Below, in pieces: positions 34,435 through 43,577 of a stretch of 64,000 nucleotides of DNA. The position numbers and the translations under genes were made by a program. Each line of letters starts with the position of its first letter. The first letter of the stretch is position 1. Origin of the DNA: Anagrus nilaparvatae (taxonomy: Eukaryota; Arthropoda; Insecta; Hymenoptera; Mymaridae); the NCBI GenBank assembly GCA_022575985.1, contig JAKSXM010000156.1, positions 806,001 through 870,000 on the forward strand. The letters run 5' to 3'. The notes under the pieces were generated by a model. That model made no database searches. It had not been told where the DNA came from and saw only the letters and a program-made list of their open reading frames with translations.

Positions 34435-35260
34435 TTTTTTTAACACGGAAAATGTTTATAGGTAGAGGGTACCCAGGAAATCTGAAAATCAAGGGGGTGG
34501 GTCAAATATGTCTGATTCAAGGGGGTGGTCAAATTTGTCCAATTTAAGGGGGAGGGGGTCAAACGGGACTTAGAATAATCCAGGTTGAGGGAATCAGAAT
34601 AATTTAGTTTTAGAGTCTTAACATCTAGTAAAGGTGCACTGTAAAAAGTAAGTTTCTTAGATTTACAAAAAAAAAAGAAATTTTTCGAAAAATTAGTAAA
34701 TTTTCAAAAAATTTTGTAAATATTCGATAAAAATCGTAAATTTCCTAAATTTAGTATATTCTCGAAAAATTCGAGAATTCGCGATTTTTTTTTGGTGAAT
34801 TTACGAAAAAAGTTGTAAATTCACAATTATTTTTCGTAAATTTACAACTATTTTCTGTACATTTTCGAAAAAAAATTGTAAATTATCAATTTTTCTTGCG
34901 AATTCAGAAAAAAAAAACGAGAATACTCGAATTTTTTGTTAATATACTAAATTTAGTAAATTTACGATTTTTTTCGAATATTTACAAATTTTTTCGAAAA
35001 TTTGCTAATTTTTCGAAAATGTTCTAATTTTTTTGTTAATATAAGAAAGTTACTTTTTACACTGTGATAATACAAACTATAAAAACTTTGTAAAAAGTAA
35101 CTCTCTTAGATTATCATTATGATTTAGGGACTTTGAATATTTCGGATTTAGAATCTTAAAATCTTGTAATGGTGATAATTACAAATTATAAAAGCAGCGA
35201 ATTGTATTGTAATTTTGGGTAACATATGCATTATACCTAGCCCTGTAAGTAAACATGTTC
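34435..35260 (+). mobile_element. AACATGGAACAT-family element interrupted by a palindrome
   Basis: Begins with an ACACGGAAAATGTTTATAG variant of the family start, runs through GGGTACCCAGGAAATC, GGGGGTGGGTCAAAT and GACTTAGAATAATCCAGG, is broken by the palindromic element at 34637-35064, and resumes to the ATGTTCCATGCATTTTG end near 35255. Uninterrupted sequence in the 15.6-kb copy (CTAGTAAGGTGATAATTAC) gives the join. Confidence 0.7.
34637..35064. mobile_element. 428-bp palindromic MITE
   Basis: Ends CACTGTAAAAAGTAA and TTACTTTTTACACTG mirror each other with one mismatch, and nearly the whole length is self-complementary with its centre near 34850 (for example TTTCCTAAATTTAGTATA on the left against TATACTAAATTTAGTAAA on the right). 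It contains many TCGAAAAA motifs. Target duplication is not clear (possibly GTG). Confidence 0.75.
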
Positions 35261-35494
35261 CATGCATTTTGTTTGTGCTTACACAATCCAGTTACATTTT
35301 ATATTTTCATTTCATCTACGAAATCTTTAATAACTCAAAAAATATTTTTTACTAATAAATATTCGTCTCAGAGAACTTTTTTTAAAAAAATAAATAAATT
35401 ACTTTACTTCTTTTGAATTATTTTATTTTCTTAAATATAAAGAAATAATTATTTTGTTAAATATTTTTCACTTATTAAATTTTTTGTACTTTCT
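35261..35494 (-). other. Likely UXS 3' UTR and spacer
   Basis: AT-rich. TTTATT on the plus strand near 35424 is an AATAAA signal on the gene's strand, about 70 bp past the stop. Confidence 0.4.
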
Positions 35495-37152
35495 TTAAAG
35501 ATGATCAATTATATCATGATCATTTTTTAATGGCATCTGGTGATTTTCTTCCCAAGAGTTATTATTTCTTATTAATTCTTTGGCAAAATAATCGACAGTT
35601 TTTTTTAAACCATCTGTTAAAGAGACTTTTGGTTCCCAATTCAAATACATCTTTGCTCTAGAAATATTTGGTTTTCGCCTTTGAGGATCATCTTCAACAG
35701 CTGCAAGCTCAATAATTTTACTTGAACCTCCAACTAAATCTTTTATTATCCTTGCAAATTCTAAAAAATAAAAAATTTATTGATTATAATAATTTTAAGT
35801 AGAAATTAAATTTTGCAAATGAAATTAAATTCTTATTTATTTAAACCTTCTATAGTATGTTCGACTGGATTTCCAATGTTTACTGGCTGCGTATAATTGG
35901 AAGACATCAAAGCTGCAAGCCCATCTACTAAATCAGACACATACTGAAATGACCTAGTCTGTTTTCCACTTCCATAGATAGTAATTGAATTATTTTGTAA
36001 AGCTTGAAGTATAAAATTTGAGACTACTCTTCCATCATTCATATGCATTCGAGGACCATATGTATTGAATATCCGTGCAACCCTAACGGATATGCCTTCC
36101 TGCCTCATATAAGCATAACTTAATGTTTCAGCTATTCTTTTTCCTTCATCATAACATGCTCTAGGACCTAAATTAATTAAACAATAAAATAAACAATTTT
36201 TTACTTTGTAATCTTTGTTTAGTAAAAAGTTTAATAATTGATATCACTCACCAATAGGATTAACATGACCCCAATATGTTTCCGACTGCGGGTGTTCGCT
36301 AGGATCGCCATAGACTTCTGAGCTACTGGCAATTAATACTTTCGCTCCAACACGCTTTGCTAAACCTTTTAATTAAGAGTGATTGTTACATTTTAATTTA
36401 AGTACCAATTTAAAAAAAGTATTGAAATTTACCTAACATATTTATGGTTCCTATAGTGTTAGTTTTTATAGTTTTTACTGGGTTAATCATATAATGAGGT
36501 GGACTGGCAGGACTAGCTAAATGATATATTTCATCCACTTCTAAATATAGAGGACGCACGACATCATGATGTACTAATTCAAAATTTTCATGGCCAATCC
36601 AATGTTCTATATTTCTCTTTCTCCCAGTAGAAAAATTATCAACAGCAATAACTTCATGTCCTGCTAATAACAATCTATCAATCAAATGTGAACCCACAAA
36701 TCCAGCTCCACCAGTTACTAATATTCTTTTTCGATATTTATAATTAAGAAATTTAACAGATGGAAATTTCTTGTAAACATTATTCTCAAGTTTTGATTCA
36801 AAATGCTTCAATTTTTCCTCAAGTTCCAAAATTTTATTACCTACTTTGTTCAAATTTTCAAAATCAATTTTATTTAAACTCGGCTGTTTATTTGGCAAAA
36901 AAATATTTTTATACAGTGGTTTAACATGGTTTGGGTTTTTGAACATTTTATTAAATAAATCATCTGTTAATTTATCGTATTTTTCAGACGGCTCATTACT
37001 TTCTGTTTGAAATATGATTCTAATAATTCCTAGAACTATATTTTCATATTTTTAAAACTATAAAAAATATTATCATTAAAAAACCAAGTTTTACCTAACA
37101 CTGTGCCTATTAAAATTATTATTAACTGCTTTAGTTTGTTTATTGTAAACAT
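35495..37152 (-). CDS. UXS1: UDP-glucuronic acid decarboxylase (UDP-xylose synthase)
   Basis: Minus-strand exons in coding order are 37152-37095, 37029-36433, 36365-36252, 36167-35847 and 35760-35495, 1356 nt, 451 residues; introns are 65-86 bp. The enzyme converts UDP-glucuronate to UDP-xylose in the Golgi, supplying the first sugar of the proteoglycan linker. The N terminus MFTINKLK plus [18 protein letters not shown] is a type II signal anchor, followed by a coiled-coil-like stem ([19 protein letters not shown]) expected in the lumen. The Rossmann NAD motif GGAGFVG lies at residues 126-132, then [34 protein letters not shown], and the catalytic YxxxK as Y262-D-E-G-K266 in [10 protein letters not shown]. 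The C-terminal domain keeps [34 protein letters not shown] and [11 protein letters not shown]. Length is slightly above the animal norm of about 420 because of a longer stem. All catalytic landmarks are intact. Confidence 0.95.
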
Positions 37153-37876
37153 GATTTCATTTAATCACAGCTGTGACAGTATATTCAAATTTATTTTTTC
37201 TTATTTTCCATTTTAATTCTTTATTTTCTGCACTTCTTTTTCTTCTTCGCTTTCTTCTATAAATGACCTCGGTTTCACAACACAACATTTGCTGAAAAAA
37301 TCATTTGTTAAGAGCAAAATTTTCTGTTTAATTTAAATGGTCTGCAAAAATTTGTTTTAAAAATATTGTGTGTTGATTGTTAGTAAGTTGATGGTATATT
37401 ATCAGGGTAGGAGAAAAATATATTTTTTATTTGAAAAAAATAAAAAACACTAACTTGTTTGTTAGCAATTAGATCTTTATATTTAATAATTTATATTTAA
37501 TTTTTCTGATTTTTCAGTAAAAATTAACATTTCACTTGATTACAGATGGATTTCATGGAAACATAAAAAAAGGCAAAGGCCACTCAGTATTAAAAAACTA
37601 GACCCTTTTCTTCAGTTTTGCTTTAATTTTTAGCCAGGGCCTGATAAAAAAAAATCGTATATTTAAAATTTTAAATAATTGAGAAAAACATAAACAGATG
37701 AAGTGACACATGCCCTCCTATTTTGACCCTGATACTTTATTTGGAAATAATAATGAGAATTATTTACAAAAATGATAGAAGCGCTAATATAGAAATTGGA
37801 TAGAGTTAATCAGAAAAGAACAAACGGGAAAAGGTTGATTTTAATTACGTCAAATCTAAATGAAAAAGCGGGGGTC
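37153..37876. other. UXS upstream region
   Basis: Presumed 5' leader and promoter of UXS (minus strand). No unambiguous TATA-Inr pair was recognised, and no exon. Confidence 0.4.
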
Positions 37877-37885
37877 GATTGAGTG

Positions 37886-38651
37886 GGCGACTACCTACTC
37901 GGCACATCCGTAAGATAAAATCTTAAATTAATGCGATTAAATGACCTACTCGGCACATGGGCGTCGGTCCCACTCGGCACTTATAAGTAGTAGATTATCC
38001 TTAGATTTAGAGTACCTACTCGGCACAGTAAAAAATAAATATATAGAAAAAAAATATATAATAGAAAACAACTTGTTTTATTTAAATACTATTATAATTA
38101 ATATTAAAATTTTGTTTGTTTTTGAATAATAGTCTGACTTGTTAATGTCTTGGGGCTCACACGCATTCGTGGTTCCTTCTACTGTGTTTATATTTGAAGC
38201 CCACATACAAGGTGGAAATTTGGCATTATTTAGTATGTAATTATCTAGTAAGTAGTCACAAAAATTGTGGATTTCAGCTGGCGCCTCAGACATTAAGTCT
38301 TCTACGAAGCAATCTTCTACCTCTAAAGGATCTAAAAATGAGAGACCAAAACACCATTTTAAATGTTTTCCGATTTCGGAATTTAGATCTTTGTAAATTT
38401 CCGCATATCCTATTTCAGTAATATCAAAAAATTAGATAAAATATAATTTGATTATATTTTATAGTTTAATGTAGTTTACCTATAAGCTTTGAATTTTACT
38501 CCACCAAGTGTGCCGAGTTGGTAAATAGTATTTTCATTAATCTGTAAAATAATCTTTATTATCCGATAAGACGGATGTGCCGAGTAGGACCGACGCCCAT
38601 ATGCCGAGTAGGCATATGTTTTAATCCGATGTGCCGAGTAGGCATTTTCCC
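37886..38651. mobile_element. Mutator-like element (MULE) with iterated CTACTCGGCAC arms
   Basis: Flanked by GATTGAGTG (37877-37885) and GAATGAGTG (38652-38660), a 9-bp target duplication with one change, the size typical of Mutator elements. The arms carry four copies of C(C/T)TACTCGGCAC-like iterons on the left (37894, 37945, 37969, 38015) and four inverted on the right (about 38510, 38577, 38602, 38631). In both arms one iteron is followed by GGGCGTCGGTCC. Between them is a minus-strand transposase fragment (separate entry). The 766-bp element is internally deleted and non-autonomous. Confidence 0.85.
38078..38423 (-). pseudogene. MULE transposase C-terminal fragment
   Basis: An open minus-strand frame of about 115 codons reads EIYKDLNSEIGKHLKWCFGL, then SFLDPLEVEDCFVEDLMSEA, PAEIHNFCDYLLDNYILNNA and KFPPCMWA, and, after a short gap, EGTTNACEP. 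The ordered pattern FL.P..VE..F, then F.DYL...Y, then .FPP..WA, then TTN.CE matches the region after the catalytic domain in insect Mutator-like transposases that precedes a TTNxxES/HSxFN motif. Here the frame turns non-homologous after CEP. There is no start codon or catalytic core, so it is a relic inside the deleted element. Confidence 0.7.
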
Positions 38652-39572
38652 GAATGAGTGATCGTACCATTAATAAAAAAGATCTATTTTATAATCCAGT
38701 GCGATTTTTATTTACGAAAAGTGGTAAAAGGGCTAATATAGAGAATTATAGGATGAGAGCATAATAATATATATGTTTCTTCATCTGAATCTGTTTTGCT
38801 CAAAACTTTTGTTTAAAATGATAAATACGGACGATTCTTTTTGGTTACAGCCTTGGCTAAAAATCAAAGGAAACTGGAAGAATCTAAAATTTAGATCTGA
38901 ATTTAACGGAATTCGGGAAAAGGGTCTAGTTTATATATTAACAAGCCTTTGTCGGTTTTTATTTTCCCATAAAAGCCAACTAAAAACAACGATGCGCGTA
39001 AACAAATGTTCATTTTCATTGAAAAATCACAAAAATCAGGAAAATTGACCCGCTTCCTTCCTTGCTGTATCTTATCAAAATTATCTTGATCAAAGTATAT
39101 CAGTAGTATAGATATGATTTATTTTTTTCAAATAATTTTTATTGCTCTAGCGATTTGGGGTGGAATAGTATCGGTTGAGTGTATAGAATTTTTTAATTGA
39201 AATTATAAAATTTGTATGACTCTATCGTCCATTATCTTGTGTAAATATAAATAGTGTTGAATTTGTTTTTCTATTTTTATATATTTTATGAATAGTATAT
39301 TTACGGCTCGTGTCCAGAAAAGTAAAGAATGACCAAAATCGCACGTACATTTCATTCCGAGGCGAAGCCGAGGATGGTAAACTGCGATTTGGGGCATTCT
39401 TTATTTATGGACAAGGGCCGTATAAAATTTTTCTGCGACAGTAGCGAGAAATTTCGATTTCTGTAGCGAAAAAAAATTTAAGCTTATGCAACTATGTATA
39501 TTGCGCCCAATGAAAAATAAACTCTTTTAGAGTGTGAAATAGCTATTTATTAAACAATGGATAAAATATGCA
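38652..39572. other. Gene-free stretch with a family-A repeat
   Basis: Includes the family-A copy at 39303-39470, whose hairpin (39330-39403; arms GAATGACCAAAATCGCA and TGCGATTTGGGGCATTC) is inverted relative to the 19-kb copy. The open frame at 38773-39048 is unsupported. Confidence 0.45.
39303..39470. repeat. Dispersed repeat family A copy
   Basis: Contains CGTGTCCAGAAAAGTAAAG, the CCGAGGCGAAGCCGAGG loop and GGACAAGGGCCGTATA, as in the copies at 19 kb and 51 kb. Confidence 0.75.
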
Positions 39573-39724
39573 GTATGCATGAGCGAGCGTATAGCGAGCG
39601 AGTGCAGACAGCATGCAAAAGTCGAACCCCATATTTTGTCCCGTGTTCTAAAACATAGTTTTACATATAATGGGAAAAAAGCCACCACCTTAGGGTAGAA
39701 AATAGGCTTTTTTGCCCTAGATAG
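39573..39724. repeat. Dispersed repeat with GGGAAAAAAGCC hairpin, copy 2
   Basis: Second copy of the repeat at 3361-3500, slightly longer at its start because GAGCGAGCGTATAGCGAGCG is partly duplicated. A promoter or palindrome role is not evident. Confidence 0.75.
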
Positions 39725-39963
39725 GATTTTTTTTATTCTTTATATTGTATTCTTTACTTAAATTACAGTACATTTATTCAATTTTAGCTATATCAATATT
39801 TTTTATAACATAATAAAAAATCGTTCTCCATTACAGCCTTTGTTAAAAACGCACATATTTTTCCACCCAAATCATGCGTGTATTAGTAAGCAGCTGATAG
39901 GTCAAATAGAAATACTTTTATTTTTTATATTTATCTCTTATCTGCTGACTGGTTCTTATCATG

Positions 39964-41812
39964 CAGGGCCGGCTCATGTTTAAATAAGCGGGGTTGCGCC
40001 CGGGGCGCTATTAACTTGGGGCGCTGGCGCTGAAAAGTTCAAAATATTAAGAAATAATATATATACAGTTTTTCCAGCAAAATTATTTCTTATTTCATTT
40101 TCATTAAAAATTTGGCTTTTGGATTTTCCTAAACCCTTATTGTTACAGTTAAGCTTTTTATCTAGTGTCGCGGCAGTTGTGCTCGTCGCCCCTACTTTAT
40201 AATTCAATTTTTACATTTTTTAGTTTTAATTTTCTATTCTTCTAAAAACTTATTTATTTAGTCTTTTTCTGTACAACAGGCAAGTTATTTATATTTCTTA
40301 GCTTGGAAATTTAAAATTTTAACATATTATTTTATATTAATTATGTGTATACTATTTTAATTAATTATTAATAATTAATTAAATAAATTAATTTAATAAT
40401 TAATTAATAATTTAAAAAATTTTTCATAGTTATAACTGCAATATTCGTTATCAGCGACCCAAAAAACCCCGTTATACAAAATTTCAAAGGCTTATAATGA
40501 ATACAGCAAAAATGCCCTTTTTAGGAACAGTTTTGCCCGATTTAAGGGTCAAGCCCCAATTGCGCATAGAAAAGACCCCGATTTTCGTGTTCAGCGACCC
40601 AAAAAACCTATAGTAGACCAAATCTGGTGGCTGCCACAAACAATACCACCCGCCCCCCGTGATTTGACTGGAGTAATAGGTTTTTTGGATTTTGGTGATC
40701 GCGAATCGGGGTTTTCTATGAGAAATTGGTGCTTCACGCTTGCAAAAACTACCTCTGAAAAGGGGTATTTTTGATGTATTTGAATTTTGAGTGGCCAGAT
40801 TTGGTCCACATGCGTTTTTTGGGTCACTGATCAAGAATTGCAGTGACTTGTTTATGAAAAGTTAAAATTTCACCTATGAATTAGCAAAAAACTAAGCCTA
40901 AAAGGGATATTTACGCACAATGGTGAAATATTAATTTTGATTTAAAAATCACCAACATTCTTGATCAGCAACCCAGAAAACTCATGTGGACCATATCTAG
41001 CCACTTCAAATTCGAAAATTGTTAATTAATTAATTGTTAACGTTTACCCTCTTTATGCATTTTAAAAGCAAAAATATGCGTAAAACGCGGATAAACGGCA
41101 GTGAGAGAGTAGCACGATTGGGACTGCAGAATGGTGGATACTAATAAAAATCAGTTTAATAACTATGCGTTTGCATTTTTGACACAACAATAAACTGTTT
41201 AAAATAAAATTTTCATAGCAGTAAAAAGGCGTGGGTAAGCGGTGGCAGAAGATTTTGAATTTTCGGGTATTAGAAAGTGGTTCCTCCTCCAGCAGATTTT
41301 CTAAAAAATTAAAATATATGGTTTTCCAACCTACCAGGCTATAAAAAAAATTTAAGGATAGTATATTTTTTTTATGCTCGGAAAACCAATTTTCGAAAAA
41401 TACAAAATTATACATATTTTGGGGTCTTAAGAAAGCCCTAACGGCCCAAAAAAAAAAAAATTTCTTAAAAAATGGTTAAATGTTTCCAGCCTATGAGCAG
41501 AGTATTATTTGTTTACGGTTCGGAGAAATTAAAAAAAATCTAAAAAACGATTTTTTTAGGTTTCCGGGGGCCTGTCTTGACCTAGAGGTCTAATTCCAAC
41601 AGGAATCAGTGAGTTTTTTGATAACTTTTTGGATGCTACTATTTATAGGTCAGGTTTGACTCCGAGGGCCAAATCACAGTACTTATCCGGAAGTAGCCTT
41701 TTAAAATGCAGTTTTTTTAAAATAATTTTAAAAAATTTATTTACATATGGGGGGGTTGACAAAAGTTGGTTTTGTCTGGTTGCCAATTTTAGCTTGAGCC
41801 GGCCCTGTCCTG
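39964..41812. mobile_element. hAT-type non-autonomous element (1.85 kb) with 8-bp target duplication
   Basis: The left end CAGGGCCGGCTCA and right end TGAGCCGGCCCTG (to 41807) are perfect 13-bp inverted repeats. TTATCATG occurs immediately left (39956-39963) and again at 41813-41820, separated from the right CCCTG by TCCTG, which looks like a small duplication of the terminal CCTG. An 8-bp duplication with CAG...CTG ends is diagnostic of the hAT superfamily. No intact transposase. A TACTCCAGT-family fragment lies within (about 40440-40990). Confidence 0.85.
40440..40990. mobile_element. Fragment of the TACTCCAGTC foldback family inside the hAT element
   Basis: Contains CAGCGACCCAAAAAACC units and the terminus GATTTGACTGGAGTA (to 40675), as at the right end of the 33-kb foldback element. 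Further inverted-orientation units follow (TTTTTTGGGTCACTGATCAA near 40815, TTGATCAGCAACCCAGAAAA near 40970). Rearranged; no complete pair of termini was found. Confidence 0.6.
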
Positions 41813-41820
41813 TTATCATG

Positions 41821-42440
41821 CGTAATTTAATAGACATAGCTTATATAGTTGCTTATAGACATGTGGTTGACATGTGGTACAGATTAATTTTTATTGAAAA
41901 AAATTAAATAATTTTAATTAATTACTTAACTGAAAAAATTTGTTTTTTTTTTAACTTACCTTAAACTATGTTAAAAAAATATATTTATACAGAACTTCAT
42001 TTTTTATTAATTAATAATCATATTTTTATAGGTGCATAAATAACTAAATTCAAATTAAATCTTAGAATTTTTTAGAAACTATGTAATAACAGTTCTCTGG
42101 TAATAATAAATAAACACATTTGCATTTTGCACTCTAATACTCTTGCATATTCTTGCACTTCTTGCAGATCCAGTCAGTGCTGCCAGACCAGTCGAACGTT
42201 AAAAATTATTAAAAAGAAATCAACCGCGAAACTGCATTTATTTTTTAAATATTTTATTATAAATATTATAAACATATTTTTTATATCAGAAGCTACTTCC
42301 TTCCTATACTTAAACTAGAAATAAATTTGCAAATATAAATTCTAAAACAGAAAAATCTTGAGTTTTGTTATATTGATTTTCTCATATTTGTGTTTATTGT
42401 ATTATTTATTTTATATTTTTCGTGTTTCTTTATCAAATCA
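41821..42440. other. Upstream region of the BolA1 gene
   Basis: AT-rich. Presumed promoter of the BolA-like gene; no strong core-promoter elements recognised. A small open frame at 42127-42318 is unsupported. Confidence 0.35.
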
Positions 42441-43058
42441 ATGTTAAAATTTATTATCTTGGGAACAAAAGGTGATAACAAACTTACTTTTTGCAGTAAA
42501 TACCAATAAGTTATTAAAATTATTAGTTTCAAAAAAATCTACTTATATTTTAGGTTATAATTCTCATTCCTTCTTTCATAAAATGAGTGTACTAGTAAAT
42601 CCAGTTGAACATTCAATAAGACAAAAATTAAAAGAGACTTTTCAGCCAACATTTATGGATGTTATTAACGAATCCTTTATGCATAATGTTCCAAGAGGTG
42701 CAGAAACTCATTTTAAAGTTGTCGTTGTGTCAGATAAATTTGAGTCTCAAGCGTTAATAAAAGTATTATTTAATTTAATTATACTTTTACAAATATATTT
42801 ATTAATTTCTAAAATATTACTGAATTCTTCTCTTAATTTATAGAGACACAGAATGATAAATGATTTACTTAGCGATGAATTAAAAAATGGAGTTCATGCA
42901 TTGTCTATTGAAGTAAGTAAATGTTTTATGTTAACAAAATAAAATTTTATTTTTTTTAAAACATTATTTTTTCAAAGGCAAAAACTCCAAGTCAGTGGGA
43001 AAATAGTTCAAAAAATATATCTCCAAGTCCAACATGCAAAGGTGGTTTTGGGAAATAA
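42441..43058 (+). CDS. BOLA1: BolA1-like mitochondrial iron-sulfur protein
   Basis: Proposed exons are 42441-42471, 42554-42762, 42844-42912 and 42978-43058, 390 nt, 129 residues. BolA1 works with the monothiol glutaredoxin GLRX5 in mitochondrial iron-sulfur cluster handling. The BolA fold is clear: VEHSIRQKLKETFQPTFMDV, NESFMHNVPRGAETHFKVVV, VSDKFESQALIKRHRMIND, LLSDELKNGVHALSIEAKTP, then SQWENSS. The nucleic-acid-like HRMIND helix and the conserved His after RGAET (ETHFKV) are present. A first mini-exon (MLKFIILGTKG) adds a short hydrophobic leader that may target mitochondria; without it translation would start at MSVLVNP (42583). Donors are gtgataac, gtattatt and gtaagtaa. AATAAA overlaps the stop codon (43054-43059). 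Exons 2-4 are secure; the mini-exon is inferred from splice sites and frame. Confidence 0.88.
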
Positions 43059-43577
43059 AGTAATGACTTCTAGTACAAAAATATTATTTATATTGATATG
43101 CTAATTCTTTAATTATCAAAATATGTACATAATAGAGATCAAAGAATTATCTCGTATGATAATTGATAGTATAATTACTTAGCTTATTGTGAATATTAAA
43201 TGTTATTCCATATAAAAATTTTGACATTTTTAAGATACACGTAATTCTATTATTTTATATATTAATATACTGTTAAAAAATTTTTTCATAATTTACAAAC
43301 ACATTCTTGATTTAAAAATTTATTCTATGAAATCACAACAAAAAATGTGAATTCAAAACTTTTGTTAAGTAATTTTAATTACTTTAACAAAAACATTTAT
43401 TTATAAATATACATATTTATAACAGCAAAAACAATGCACAATCAAGTCCATAAAACTATTACTTAGACTATTTGTATAATTGGCATTTTATTTTATTTTG
43501 CTTGTTCTTATGTAATAAAATCTTTTTAACATATTTTAAATAAAAATTGAAACCAAACAAAAAAACATTCATTAATG
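43059..43577. other. Tail-to-tail spacer between BolA1 and ASH2
   Basis: 519 bp between the two stop codons, shared 3' UTR space. TTTATT on the plus strand near 43398 and 43486 gives AATAAA signals for the minus-strand ASH2 gene; AATAAA at 43516 could serve the plus strand. The two mature transcripts could overlap here. Confidence 0.5.

Noticed and set aside
42472..42582. N-terminal extension of BolA1 from a GTG codon at 42472
   Set aside because: GTG is not a plausible start here, and the stretch contains a good intron with donor at 42472 and acceptor at 42553.
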